Assembly (NCBI GenBank): GCA_029263195.1
Contig: JAJCXX010000016.1
Location: 1-64,000, forward strand
Reading direction: 5' to 3'
DNA from: Acidimicrobiales bacterium
GTDB lineage: Bacteria; Actinomycetota; Acidimicrobiia; Acidimicrobiales; Aldehydirespiratoraceae
Length of the DNA stretch: 64,000 nt
This document shows positions 35,773 to 45,225 of the stretch, piece by piece; the stretch's first letter is position 1; each line of letters starts with the position of its first letter. The position numbers were made by a program, and so were the translations under genes. Under the pieces are notes generated by a model. It saw nothing but the letters and a program-made list of their open reading frames with translations. It did not search any database and had not been told where the DNA came from.

Positions 35773-36921
35773 GTGAAACTAAGAAACGCCCAGACCACCG
35801 AAGAGCTCGAGGCGATTCGCGATCAGACGATCGACTTCGTCCGAAACGAAGTCGTGCCACACGGTGATGCATGGGAGCTCGACGGGAGGGTGCCGCGCGA
35901 GGTGCTTCGATCGATGGGAGATCTCGGAATGTTCTCCCTGAGGGTTCCCGAGAAGTTGGGTGGCTTGGGTCTCGGGCCTCTCGCATCCGTGACGTTCGCC
36001 GAGGCTCTCGGGTCCTCTACATTCGCCGGATTCGACGTGACCGTCCTCGTGCACACCGACATGGCGATGCCCCATCTCATCAACGTGGGTAGCGACGAAC
36101 AGCTCGCGCGATACCTGCCTGGCGTTCTCTCCGGCGAGCAGATTCTCTCGATCGGGGTCACCGAGCCGGACGCCGGCTCCGACGTGGCCGGACTGAGGAC
36201 GTCTGCGGTGCGAGACGGCGACGGATGGCGGATCAACGGATCGAAGATGTTCATCACCAACGCCGTCTACGGCGACATGACGATCGTCGCCGCCCGCACC
36301 GACCCCGACGACCGATACGGCATTTCGATGTTCCTGATGGACCAGGGCACGGAGGGATTTTCGGTAGCCAAGAAGCTCGACAAGACCGGCTGGAGATGCT
36401 CAGACACTGCCGAGTTGCACTTCGACAATGTCTGGTTGCCCGACTCTCAACTTCTCGGAACCCTCCATCGCGGCTTCTACGAGACCATGCGCAACTTCCA
36501 GAACGAACGTATGGTGCTGGTCGGGATGGGAGTCGGAGCTTCGCAGGCTGCGATCGACATGACCGTCGAGTACACCTCGGAACGCAAGGCCTTCGGGGGC
36601 CGCCTGTTCGATCTTGGCGCCATCAGACAGCGTCTAGCCATGCATCAGGCCGAGGTAGACGCCATGAGGGCATCGCTCTACCACTCTGCTTGGCTCACCG
36701 AGCAGGGCCACGACACCGCACGAGATGTGTCGGGACTCAAGGCCTGGGGCTGTGAGATCGCCAACCAGGTGATGTACGACTGCGTCCAGTTCCACGGCGG
36801 AATGGGCTACATGCGCGAATCGGCCATCGAACGCATGAGCCGCGACGCCCGCATTCTGCCCATTGGGGGCGGAGCCACCGAGGTGATGCTCGAAGAGGTT
36901 GCCAAGAGGCTCGGCTCCTGA
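35773..36921 (+). CDS. Acyl-CoA dehydrogenase
   Basis: 382-residue FAD enzyme. Signatures: ILSIGVTEPDAGSDVAGL, WRINGSKMFITNA, RKAFGGRLFDLGAIRQRLA and the C-terminal QFHGGMGYMRESAIERMSRD. It introduces a double bond into an acyl-CoA. GTG start with GAGAGAGG upstream. It is coupled (TGATG) to the CitE-like gene, and a MaoC gene follows convergent. The set recalls the mycobacterial fadE19/Rv2499c/citE group for branched amino-acid acyl-CoAs; that link is from memory. Confidence 0.93.
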   Translation: MKLRNAQTTEELEAIRDQTIDFVRNEVVPHGDAWELDGRVPREVLRSMGDLGMFSLRVPEKLGGLGLGPLASVTFAEALGSSTFAGFDVTVLVHTDMAMPHLINVGSDEQLARYLPGVLSGEQILSIGVTEPDAGSDVAGLRTSAVRDGDGWRINGSKMFITNAVYGDMTIVAARTDPDDRYGISMFLMDQGTEGFSVAKKLDKTGWRCSDTAELHFDNVWLPDSQLLGTLHRGFYETMRNFQNERMVLVGMGVGASQAAIDMTVEYTSERKAFGGRLFDLGAIRQRLAMHQAEVDAMRASLYHSAWLTEQGHDTARDVSGLKAWGCEIANQVMYDCVQFHGGMGYMRESAIERMSRDARILPIGGGATEVMLEEVAKRLGS

Positions 36922-37766
36922 TGGCCGCCCTCCCCGACCGAATCCGGTCTTTGCTGTTCGCCCCGGCCGTACGGCCCGACCTCATACGCAAGATGCCGGC
37001 GGTTGGTGCCGACGCCGTCGTGATCGACTGCGAAGACGCCACCCCTGTGTCGGCGAAAGACTCCGCCCGAAGCGACGCCGCGGCGTTGGCCACCGAAATC
37101 GGAGGCGAGGTCCCCACCCTTATTCGGGTCAACGACGTCGACACGCCGTGGTTCAGCGATGACATCGCCTCGCTCCCCGACACCATCGCCGGCATCGTTT
37201 TACCGAAGGTCGAGACAGTCGCAGGTCTGGAGTTCGCGGCTGAGTCTCTCACCACCGCCGGGCGGCCCGATCTACCGGTCATCGCCGGCGTCGAGACCGC
37301 CCTCGGTGTCGCCGATGCCCGGGAACTGCTCCGACACCCGATGGTCTCCGGCGCCTATTTCGGGGCCGAGGACTTCGTCGCCGACATGGGAGGTAGCCGC
37401 ACCGCAGACAATCACGAGGTTCACCACGCCAGGTCGGTGGTTGCTTTGGCCGGCCGCCTGGCCGAAGTGCCGGTCATCGATCAGATAGTCGCCGACTTCC
37501 ATGACGACCGCCGTTGTCAGGTCGAATGCGAGCAGGCCAGGGCCCTGGGCTACTCAGGAAAGCTGTGCATCCATCCGGCCCAAGTGGCGATCGCCAATAT
37601 GGCGTTCACTCCATCGCCTGAAGAGCTCGACCATGCTCGGCGGCTCGTCAGTGCCTACCAGGAAGCCTCGGCCCGCGGTCTGGCCGCAATCGACTTCGAG
37701 GGCCACATGGTCGACGAGCCGGTGGCCAATCAAGCCCGAAACCTCCTTCGCCTCGCCCCCGGCTGA
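36921..37766 (+). CDS. CitE-like HpcH/HpaI-family acyl-CoA lyase
   Basis: 281-residue TIM barrel. N-terminus RSLLFAPAVRPDLIRKMPA, with the metal-binding ADAVVIDCEDATP, VLPKVETVAGLEF and FGAEDFVADMG. No citrate-lyase alpha/gamma genes are near, so this is a stand-alone CitE-like enzyme of the citramalyl-, malyl- or hydroxymethylglutaryl-CoA lyase group. Start shares a base with the dehydrogenase stop. Confidence 0.87.
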   Translation: MAALPDRIRSLLFAPAVRPDLIRKMPAVGADAVVIDCEDATPVSAKDSARSDAAALATEIGGEVPTLIRVNDVDTPWFSDDIASLPDTIAGIVLPKVETVAGLEFAAESLTTAGRPDLPVIAGVETALGVADARELLRHPMVSGAYFGAEDFVADMGGSRTADNHEVHHARSVVALAGRLAEVPVIDQIVADFHDDRRCQVECEQARALGYSGKLCIHPAQVAIANMAFTPSPEELDHARRLVSAYQEASARGLAAIDFEGHMVDEPVANQARNLLRLAPG

Positions 37767-37787
37767 TCCGCCACGCTCGGGCCGTAG

Positions 37788-38261
37788 TCAGCCTTCGGTT
37801 GGCCGACCCAGCATGAGCGCATTCCGGGTCGCCCGGCACACGAGGGTGTCGTCTTGGTTGTAGCCACGATGCTCGAAGGTGACCACACCCTGGCCCGGTC
37901 GGGAACTCGACGGGCGCGACGCCATCACCTCGGTCTCGACCCGAAGCGTGTCGCCGTGAAAGACGGGAGCAGGAAACTCGACCTTCTCGAATCCCAGGTT
38001 GGCCACCGTCGTTCCGAGCGTCGTCTCGTGCACCGAGATGCCGATCACCATCCCGAGTGTCAGAAGCGAGTTGACCAGTGGCTGTCCGAACTCGGTCTCG
38101 TTGGCGGCGTAGTCGGCGTCGAGATGAAGCCACGCCGGGTTCATGGTCATAGTGGTGAACCCGACATTGTCGGCCTCGGTAATCGTGCGGCGAACGACGT
38201 GATGCATCACGGTTCCAGGGGTCAGCTCCTCGAACCACCGTCCGGATGTTGGTCTCTGCAT
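37788..38261 (-). CDS. MaoC-family (hot-dog) dehydratase
   Basis: 157 residues. Hot-dog hydratase: [36 protein letters not shown] and [20 protein letters not shown]. Similar proteins act as mesaconyl-CoA or (R)-enoyl-CoA hydratases, in line with the lyase and dehydrogenase next door. It is convergent with the lyase gene and just downstream of the lipoprotein gene. Confidence 0.86.
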   Translation of the reverse strand: MQRPTSGRWFEELTPGTVMHHVVRRTITEADNVGFTTMTMNPAWLHLDADYAANETEFGQPLVNSLLTLGMVIGISVHETTLGTTVANLGFEKVEFPAPVFHGDTLRVETEVMASRPSSSRPGQGVVTFEHRGYNQDDTLVCRATRNALMLGRPTEG

Positions 38262-38273
38262 CCCGTCAGTCTC

Positions 38274-38780
38274 TCAGGTTGGTCGACCCAGCAGCGACCC
38301 GGACATCAGCGACCCGTCGAATCGGCCGAGAGAACAGATGACTCGGCGATCTCCTTCGTTCCAGGAGTCCTCATCGGGGACGTAGGCCGACAGGCCGACC
38401 GTCAGGTCGGTGAGGTTGCCGTCGAGGGCGTCGGATGCCGCGCCGAAGCACAGCAACTGGGCCCGATCCAGCAGTTGGGACACGCCCGGCCAATCCGTCG
38501 ACCCGTCGTCGTCGAGTTCCACCAGGGCGGCCACCTGTGAGTCGTGGAGCTCAGCGCAGGGCACACCCTGCACCAGTTGGGTCGAGCCTTCCGCAGAGTC
38601 GATGAAGCAGTCCCCTACTTGCAGTCGCTGGGTGCCGACCTCGCCACCTTCGGTGATCGCTCCCGACAGCGGATCACGTCCGGCACCATCGGTGTTGGCC
38701 GGCGAGCCGCACGCCGACAACGCCAGCACGCTCAAGGCCACCAGGACCGACCCGCGTCCGGGCGGTCGCCGGAAGCTCAC
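38274..38780 (-). CDS. Lipoprotein with septum-formation-like domain
   Basis: 168 residues from GTG 38780, which overlaps the upstream TGA (GTGA). Signal VLVALSVLALSACGS has a lipobox with Cys. The outer domain starts LQVGDCFIDSAEG, then QGVPCAELHDSQVAAL, and carries Cys pairs as in the actinobacterial 'septum formation' (DUF4190-linked) domain. The function is not established. Longer frames upstream are rejected. Confidence 0.7.
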   Translation of the reverse strand: MSFRRPPGRGSVLVALSVLALSACGSPANTDGAGRDPLSGAITEGGEVGTQRLQVGDCFIDSAEGSTQLVQGVPCAELHDSQVAALVELDDDGSTDWPGVSQLLDRAQLLCFGAASDALDGNLTDLTVGLSAYVPDEDSWNEGDRRVICSLGRFDGSLMSGSLLGRPT

Positions 38781-40303
38781 CTCCGGAACCGCGCCATCGA
38801 GTCCTCCAGTCCTCCCGGGCGGCTGCCCGACAGCCATGCCGCGCGCTGCTGATCGATCACCGCCGCTACCTCTTGATCGCTCGGTTCGTCGCACTCCAGT
38901 CCGGCACCGGCGCCAATACGGCGAAGCCCGATGTCGGCGGCAAGGCAAATGGCCGCGAGTTCGGCACTGATCTCAGGGCCTCTTGCCCCACCGAAGGGGA
39001 CATCGGTGAACGTTCTTGTCGCCTCGGCGACCGTTTGGCGCGCCTGTTTGAATCGGGCTTGATCAAGATCACCCCGGACGGGCCATCCCCGATCCACACA
39101 GGCATCGAAAACTGCCGTGCCATTGAGACACGCCATCCCGATGCTCTCGCCAACAGAACCGAGTCGGTCGAGCAGCGCTCCGGTTCCAGGGGTGGCACTT
39201 GTGAGAGCGTCGATCACCGGGCCGGGATCGAAATCCTCGGCGGCGACGCCGTTCCAGGACGCTACGCCACACCTGACAATCGAGGGCAGTGAGATCGCCA
39301 ATGGTTGCCAGTGACCGTTGTCGCCCCAGTCGGTCAGGAGAATTCCCAGAGCGCTGTGGCGCACTCCGACCTCAATGGCGTCGGCGATGTTGGCGGCGGC
39401 GTTGAGATTGCGGCCGATCAGTGAGTTCCAGCTACCTGTGCCCGGTGAGATCCAGAATGGCTCTCCCGACGTCACGAAGAGTCTCGCGTGGGACTCGAAT
39501 CCGAGATCGGCATCATCGGGGATTCCGAGAAACTCCCGAGAATTCTGATCGAGTGCCTCCATCCAGGTGTCCGGGCCGGGAGCCTCGTAGTTCCAGACGA
39601 TGCCCACCGCGTCGTCGGGGATATCGGCCATCAACGACATGTCGCGACGAAAGAGATCGCCCCAGAACATGACTTCGTGGCCGGAGTCCACCAAAGGGTC
39701 GATGATTCGGCGCAGGTGATCCAAATAGACCCGGTCTCGACCCTGATCTGCGACGATCGCCGCCGACTTCCCTAGCCCCAGTTCGAATGGTTCGTCGCCA
39801 CCGATGTGCACGCGAGAGTGTCGAACCGATGAGGCGATCTCCTCGGCCAGTGTCACTGCGAACGCTGCATTGTCAGCAGTGGGGGCCAAGGAACCCGGAG
39901 GCTGATGTCCGTCTCCGAAGACACTCGTGTAGCCATCGGGGCATTCGGCCATCGACCGATATCTGTCGTGACACAGCCACCGGCCCATGTGGCCGAATCC
40001 GTTCATGTTCGCGACCAGATCGATCCCCGCACCGGTGCAGCGCTGATCGAGCCAGGCCATGTCGGAGGGGGTGAGCGGCGACGCCTTGGCCCACACATCG
40101 TCGTGCCCCGCGTAGGCGAAGGTGTGCTCCACGTATAGCTGCAGTTCGTTGTAGCGAAGAGCGGACAGGATTTCGATCAGCCAACCGAGCGTTTCGAGCG
40201 TGGGAACACGATCGCGCGACACATCGAGCATGAAGCCTCGCCGGTCCATCGCAGGAGTCGGAGTCTCGAAGAATCGATCGACCCTGGAGCCCATTTCGTG
40301 CAT
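38777..40303 (-). CDS. Glycoside hydrolase family 20-like beta-N-acetylhexosaminidase
   Basis: 508 residues with no signal peptide. The barrel shows DRRGFMLDVSRDRVPTLETL at the start, YVEHTFAYAGHDDVWA, and the Asp-Glu pair in VHIGGDEPFELG typical of substrate-assisted GH20 enzymes. It lacks the small N-terminal beta domain. It may recycle cell-wall or chitin sugars inside the cell. Leaderless start likely (TAGCGT 6 nt before ATG). Met4 is an alternative. Confidence 0.8.
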   Translation of the reverse strand: MHEMGSRVDRFFETPTPAMDRRGFMLDVSRDRVPTLETLGWLIEILSALRYNELQLYVEHTFAYAGHDDVWAKASPLTPSDMAWLDQRCTGAGIDLVANMNGFGHMGRWLCHDRYRSMAECPDGYTSVFGDGHQPPGSLAPTADNAAFAVTLAEEIASSVRHSRVHIGGDEPFELGLGKSAAIVADQGRDRVYLDHLRRIIDPLVDSGHEVMFWGDLFRRDMSLMADIPDDAVGIVWNYEAPGPDTWMEALDQNSREFLGIPDDADLGFESHARLFVTSGEPFWISPGTGSWNSLIGRNLNAAANIADAIEVGVRHSALGILLTDWGDNGHWQPLAISLPSIVRCGVASWNGVAAEDFDPGPVIDALTSATPGTGALLDRLGSVGESIGMACLNGTAVFDACVDRGWPVRGDLDQARFKQARQTVAEATRTFTDVPFGGARGPEISAELAAICLAADIGLRRIGAGAGLECDEPSDQEVAAVIDQQRAAWLSGSRPGGLEDSMARFRR

Positions 40304-40309
40304 CGCCCG

Positions 40310-40319
40310 ACGCTACCCT
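40310..40319. promoter_or_regulatory. Shared divergent -10 elements (GH20 gene / mycothione reductase)
   Basis: ACGCTACCCT fits AnnnTAnnnT. Plus-strand TACCCT is 6 nt before GTG 40326; minus-strand TAGCGT is 6 nt before ATG 40303. They share the TA at 40314-40315. Only 22 bp lie between the two start codons. Confidence 0.6.
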
Positions 40320-40325
40320 GCGCCC

Positions 40326-41684
40326 GTGCGTCAATTCGACCTGATGATCATCGGGGCCGGGTCGGGAAACTCGATCATCGGTCCCCAACACGACAATCTC
40401 GACATCGCAATGATCGAGCGGGGCAAGTTCGGCGGAACCTGCATGAATGTCGGGTGCATCCCCTCCAAGATGTTCGTCTACAGCGCTCTCGTGGCCGAGA
40501 TGGCGACCCATGGACCCGCTCTCGGTGTCGACACCCGATTCGAGGGTGCCGATTGGCCCGCTATCCGCGACCGCGTGTTCGGTCGCATCGATCCGATCGC
40601 CGCGGCCGGCGACGCCTACCGCGAGGGACTGCCCAACGTCACCGTCTATCGCGACTCCGCTCGTTTCGTGGGCCCCAAGCAGGTCGCCGTCGGCGGGGAG
40701 GTCATCACCGCTGAGAAGATTGTCATCGCCGCCGGGGCCCGCCCCATGGTCCCCGAAACCCCCGGCCTTTCCACTGTCGGCTACCACACCTCCGACACGA
40801 TCATGCGTCTCGACGAACTGCCCGAGAGATTGCTGGTGCTCGGCGGCGGCTATATCGCCACCGAACTGGGCAATGTCTTCGGCTCCTTCGGTTCGAACGT
40901 CACGTTTCTCGTGCGCAGCAACGCTTTGCTCCGCAACGAAGACGACGACGTGAGCAAACGGTTCACCGAGATCTACCGCCACAGGTTCGATGTTCGTTGC
41001 ATGACCCAGGTACTGGCCGCCCGCCGCGAGGGCGACGAGATCGTCCTCGAGGTCTCAGAGGGCGGCGTCCACGGAGAGGTGCGCGGCGACCAGTTGTTGG
41101 TGGCCACCGGTCGAGTCCCCAACGCCGACGACCTCAATGTCGTGGCCGGTGGCATCGAGGTCAACTCCCGTGGCTACATACCAACCGACGACCAGATGCA
41201 GACCAACGTTCCAGGAGTCTGGGCACTCGGCGACATCACCAATCCGTTGCAGCTCAAGCATGTCGCCAACTACGAAGCCAAGATCGTGGCCCACAACGTC
41301 AGCTACCCCGACGATCCCCGAACGATCGACGGCCGGCTCGTTCCTCACGCCGTCTTCGGTCATCCGCAGGTCGCGAGTGTCGGCCTGACCGAACGTGAGT
41401 GTCATCAGTTGGACATCCGCCATGTCTCACACATCCAAGCGTTCAGCTCGGCTGCCTACGGCTGGGCCATGGAGGACACACGAAGTTTCGTGAAGGTGAT
41501 CGCCGATCCCGACACACGACTGCTGCTGGGCGTCCACATCATTGGCCCGCAGGCCTCCACACTCATCCAGCAGTTGGTCCAGGCCATGGCGTTCGGGCAA
41601 ACCGTCGATGAGATCGCCACCGGCCAATACTGGGTCCATCCGGCCCTGCCCGAGGTTCTGGAGCAGGCTCTACTCGGGCTCTGA
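40326..41684 (+). CDS. mtr: Mycothione reductase
   Basis: 452-residue FAD/NADPH disulfide reductase. It reduces mycothiol disulfide, the actinobacterial counterpart of glutathione disulfide. FAD site MIIGAGSGNSIIG; redox Cys pair in GGTCMNVGCIPSKMF; NADPH region LLVLGGGYIATELGN; the interface QYWVHPALPEVLEQALL, with His, is typical of Mtr. Start GTG 40326 is the only one that places the FAD motif correctly. Its 3' end overlaps the convergent ligase gene by 15 bp. Confidence 0.93.
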   Translation: MRQFDLMIIGAGSGNSIIGPQHDNLDIAMIERGKFGGTCMNVGCIPSKMFVYSALVAEMATHGPALGVDTRFEGADWPAIRDRVFGRIDPIAAAGDAYREGLPNVTVYRDSARFVGPKQVAVGGEVITAEKIVIAAGARPMVPETPGLSTVGYHTSDTIMRLDELPERLLVLGGGYIATELGNVFGSFGSNVTFLVRSNALLRNEDDDVSKRFTEIYRHRFDVRCMTQVLAARREGDEIVLEVSEGGVHGEVRGDQLLVATGRVPNADDLNVVAGGIEVNSRGYIPTDDQMQTNVPGVWALGDITNPLQLKHVANYEAKIVAHNVSYPDDPRTIDGRLVPHAVFGHPQVASVGLTERECHQLDIRHVSHIQAFSSAAYGWAMEDTRSFVKVIADPDTRLLLGVHIIGPQASTLIQQLVQAMAFGQTVDEIATGQYWVHPALPEVLEQALLGL

Positions 41685-43295
41685 GCGAGTCATCTCCTCG
41701 GCGGTGGCACGGGCCCACTTGTAGTCGGTCTTGCCGTTGGGGCTTCGCATGATCTCCGGCACCCGAAGCACGTGCTTGGGGGTCTTATAGGCAGCAATCC
41801 TGGTCCGGGCGTGACCCACGAGATCGGAGTCGGAGATGTTGTGGCCGTCCTCGATACTCACCACTGCGGTGACCGCCTGTCCCCATCTATCATCGGACAG
41901 GCCGACCACATTGGCGTCGCGAACCGATGGATGCGACTTCAGCGCCTCCTCCACCTCTTCGGGATAGATCTTCTCGCCCCCGGAATTGATGCAGACCGAC
42001 CCTCTGCCGAGCAGGGTGATGGTGCCGTCGGTCTCGACCGTGGCGTAGTCGCCGGGGATCGACCATCGCTTGCCGTCAATGGTCGGAAATGTCTCGGCCG
42101 TCTTGGCCTCGTCGCGGAAGTATCCGAGCGGGATGGCTCCCCCGTTGGCGAGTCTCCCGACCTCTCCAGAGCCGGGCTCCACGGCGCGGCCCTCATCGCT
42201 GAGCACCACCGTGTTGGGACCGAGGGTGAACCGGGCGGTGGTGGTCGATCCCATCTCGCGACGTGACACCTGAGCGGCAAAACCGACGGCCTCGCTCGAT
42301 CCGAGACTGTCGAGCAGGGTCATATTCTTGTGGGCCAGGAAGGCCTGCTTCGACTCACTCGACCACATGACCCCCGACGAGAGAATCTGATACAGACTCG
42401 ACAGGTCGTGGGGCAGGCCAGCGTCTACCGCGGCATCGAGCGACGCGAGCATCGGCCTAGCAAAGGCATCACCGACGATGGTGAGCATGGTGAGGCGATG
42501 TTCGGCAACCGCTGTCCAGAGTTCATCAGCGTCGAAGCTCCGGTTGGTCAGGGTCGCCACCATTCCGCCCTGGGTCAGGAACTGCAGAGCCGAAATGCCC
42601 GAGGTTCCGTGCATCAGAGGTGCTGCGGCCAGTAGACGAGTGACGCGACGCCTCTCGTGTATCTCGACCGCCGCCACCACCGCCTCGTCGACCGTCGCTG
42701 GAACATCACGGTCGATCACCGAGTAGTGGGCCGACATGTTCCCGATGAGGTCGCGGTGCTGCCACATGACGGCCTTGGGGTTGCCGGTCGTGCCGCCCGT
42801 GTAGAGGAACCAGAGATCGTCGCCCGAACGTTGGATTCGTGGGGCTGGGTCGTGGCCGGCCAGCAGATCCTCGTAGCCGATGGCCCCATCGACCACTCCG
42901 TCTCCCCCTACCTGCACGAGGAGGCGCAGATCGCGACATCGGTCCCGGACCTCGAGGATCCGGTCGGCGATGCTGTGATCGAAGAACAGCACTGACGCCT
43001 CGGCGTTGTTGAAGAGATATGCCAGCTCATCAGCGAGATAGCGATAGTTGACGTTGCAGGGAACGGCGCGATTCTTGAACGCCGCAAACTCGGCCTCGAG
43101 GTACTCGAACCCGTTGTAGAGGCACAAAGCGACCTTGGAGTCGCGACCTACGCCATATTGGATCAGAGCTTCGGCCAGTCGAGCAGCCCGATCATCGAAC
43201 TCGGCCCATGAGTGCGACTCCGCTCCGTGGGCCGCCGCATCGGCCTCAGGACGGGCGTCGGCGATGCCTTCCCAGATGCTCGCGAAGTTGATCAT
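41670..43295 (-). CDS. FadD19-like acyl-CoA synthetase
   Basis: 541-residue adenylate-forming ligase. ATP motif LYTGGTTGNPKAVMWQHRD, then LDSLGSSEAVGF, GYFRDEAKTAETFPTIDGKR and LGRGSVCINSGGEKIYPEEV, with catalytic Lys region SPNGKTDYKWA. 'TGGTTGxPKxVMW' and 'SINSGGEKVYPEEVE' are, from memory, near the FadD19/FadD17 steroid side-chain group. It would activate a lipid or sterol acid to its CoA ester. Good Shine-Dalgarno (AGGAGAG). Confidence 0.9.
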   Translation of the reverse strand: MINFASIWEGIADARPEADAAAHGAESHSWAEFDDRAARLAEALIQYGVGRDSKVALCLYNGFEYLEAEFAAFKNRAVPCNVNYRYLADELAYLFNNAEASVLFFDHSIADRILEVRDRCRDLRLLVQVGGDGVVDGAIGYEDLLAGHDPAPRIQRSGDDLWFLYTGGTTGNPKAVMWQHRDLIGNMSAHYSVIDRDVPATVDEAVVAAVEIHERRRVTRLLAAAPLMHGTSGISALQFLTQGGMVATLTNRSFDADELWTAVAEHRLTMLTIVGDAFARPMLASLDAAVDAGLPHDLSSLYQILSSGVMWSSESKQAFLAHKNMTLLDSLGSSEAVGFAAQVSRREMGSTTTARFTLGPNTVVLSDEGRAVEPGSGEVGRLANGGAIPLGYFRDEAKTAETFPTIDGKRWSIPGDYATVETDGTITLLGRGSVCINSGGEKIYPEEVEEALKSHPSVRDANVVGLSDDRWGQAVTAVVSIEDGHNISDSDLVGHARTRIAAYKTPKHVLRVPEIMRSPNGKTDYKWARATAEEMTRSEPE

Positions 43296-43362
43296 TCACT
43301 CTCCTGCTCGATCGGCTGCGTAGCCTAGGACTCAGCCGGCCACGGTCGAAATGCCGTCCGGA

Positions 43363-43378
43363 TAGATTGCTTGTACAA
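43363..43378 (+). promoter_or_regulatory. Possible glpD promoter and operator
   Basis: TAGATT (43363-43368) could be a -10. The palindrome TTGTACAA (43371-43378) lies where transcription would start, 20 bp before the ATG. A repressor site is plausible, but no regulator is linked. Confidence 0.35.
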
Positions 43379-43398
43379 CAACGAAAGCCGGGCATCCC

Positions 43399-45114
43399 AT
43401 GGACGCAGTACCAGGATCGCTTGGACCCGCCCAGCGGGACGAGTCCATCAACAAACTCAAATCCGAGCACTTCGACGTTCTCGTCGTGGGTGGCGGAATC
43501 ACAGGAGCGGGCTGCGCCCTCGACGCCGCCACCCGCGGCCTCAGTGTTGCCCTCGTCGAACAGCGAGACCTCTCCTCTGGAACCTCGAGTCGGTCATCGA
43601 AGCTGATCCACGGTGGGCTCCGCTACCTCGAGCAGTTCGACTTCGCGCTGGTGCGCGAAGCACTCCGCGAACGGGGACTGCTGGCCCACACAATCGGGCC
43701 GCACCTGATCCGACCAATCTCGTTTCTCATCCCGCTCACATCGAGACTCTGGCAGCGCGTCTATATCGGTTCCGGAGTGTTGCTCTACGACCTACTGGCC
43801 CTGAGTAGCAAGCACCCCTTCGCCCGGCATCGGCACCTCAGCCGCCGGTCGGCGCTGGAGCTCATGCCCGGCCTGAAATCGTCCTCGCTCATCGGCGGCA
43901 TCATTTACCACGACGCCCAGGTCGACGACGCCCGCTACACCATCGCAGTCGCCCGCACCGCCGCACGCCACGGGGCGGTCGTGGCCACCAGCACCGAGGT
44001 CGTCGGTCTCACTCTCGCCAACGGCAAGGTTGTCGGAGCGAAACTCCGCGACGTCGAGACGGGCAACTCCTTCGATGTCAGTGCCACCAAGGTGATCAAT
44101 GCCACGGGTGTCTGGATCGACCAGATCCAGGACATGGCGGGTCCGGCCGGCATCAAGGTCGAAGCCGCCAAGGGAATCCACATCATCGTTCCGGGTCACT
44201 GCATCGATGGCGACACGGGAGTCGTCGTCCGCACCGCCAAGAGCGTGCTGTTCATCATTCCTTGGGGCGACCAATGGCTGCTGGGCACCACCGACACCGC
44301 ATGGCACCTCGATCGAAACCATCCCGCGGCATCAGGAGCCGACATCGACTACCTGCTCGAGCAGGCCAACACTGTTTTGCAACGCCGCCTCACGTCTGAG
44401 GATGTGGTCGGCGTCTTTGCCGGACTACGACCGCTGATTCAGGGAACCGACGAAGACACCACCAAGCTGAGCCGAGAGCACGCCGTGGCCGAGGCCACCC
44501 CCGGGCTCATCTCGATCGCCGGCGGGAAATTCACGACCTACCGAGTGATGGCTGCCGACGCCATCGACCGAGCAGCCGAAGGCCTCGGGCACGCCGTGTC
44601 GAAATCCTGCACTGCTGAGGTTCCTCTGATCGGCGCCGACGACTGGGGCCAGTGGAAGGATTCCGCCTCCGAGCTGGCATCTGCCCACGGGCTCGATGCT
44701 CGACTCATCGAGAGGCTCCTCTGGCGTCACGGCTCACGCATCGCCGATGTGCTGGGCATTGCAGAGTCCGATCCCGCCCTCAAAGAGGTCCTACCGGGCG
44801 GGCGCTACCTCGCAGCCGAAGTCGTGCACGCCGTTCGGCACGAGGGAGCACTCCACCTCGACGATGTTCTGGCCCGTCGAATGCGGATCTCGTTCGAGAA
44901 CGAGCTGCGCGGCATCAGCGCGGCCGGCCACGCTGCGGCCCTGATGGCAGACGAACTCGGTTGGAGCACCGAAAAGACGCAACACGAGATCGCACTCTGG
45001 ACCGACCGGGTGGCAGCCGAGCGAATCGCCAACACGGCACCCGACGACGATGCAGCCGACGCGGCCAGGCGCGAGGTCACCGACGCCCGCCTCATCGTCG
45101 ATGTCGATTCGTGA
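43399..45114 (+). CDS. glpD: Glycerol-3-phosphate dehydrogenase (FAD, aerobic)
   Basis: 571 residues. It oxidises glycerol-3-phosphate to dihydroxyacetone phosphate and passes electrons to quinone at the membrane. FAD motif LVVGGGITGAGCALDAATRG; GTSSRSSKLIHGGLRYLEQ; VINATGVWIDQI; IIPWGDQWLLGTTDT; GGKFTTYRVMA. A C-terminal DAO domain is complete. Possible Met start 43399 lacks a clear Shine-Dalgarno; a GAAAGC lies nearby. Confidence 0.95.
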   Translation: MDAVPGSLGPAQRDESINKLKSEHFDVLVVGGGITGAGCALDAATRGLSVALVEQRDLSSGTSSRSSKLIHGGLRYLEQFDFALVREALRERGLLAHTIGPHLIRPISFLIPLTSRLWQRVYIGSGVLLYDLLALSSKHPFARHRHLSRRSALELMPGLKSSSLIGGIIYHDAQVDDARYTIAVARTAARHGAVVATSTEVVGLTLANGKVVGAKLRDVETGNSFDVSATKVINATGVWIDQIQDMAGPAGIKVEAAKGIHIIVPGHCIDGDTGVVVRTAKSVLFIIPWGDQWLLGTTDTAWHLDRNHPAASGADIDYLLEQANTVLQRRLTSEDVVGVFAGLRPLIQGTDEDTTKLSREHAVAEATPGLISIAGGKFTTYRVMAADAIDRAAEGLGHAVSKSCTAEVPLIGADDWGQWKDSASELASAHGLDARLIERLLWRHGSRIADVLGIAESDPALKEVLPGGRYLAAEVVHAVRHEGALHLDDVLARRMRISFENELRGISAAGHAAALMADELGWSTEKTQHEIALWTDRVAAERIANTAPDDDAADAARREVTDARLIVDVDS

Positions 45115-45225
45115 CGGCCACCATCTCCGTTCCTGCCGGCGTCTACCGTCAGATAGGCGTCGAGATGCCTGGCGATCGCAGCAAAATCCCTCAGCATCCC
45201 GGCAGAGAGTCGTAAGCTCGCTTCG

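Noticed and set aside
43371-43378. Confident GlpR operator before glpD
   Set aside because: TTGTACAA is palindromic but short, and no GlpR-type gene or second site is present; kept only as a tentative feature.
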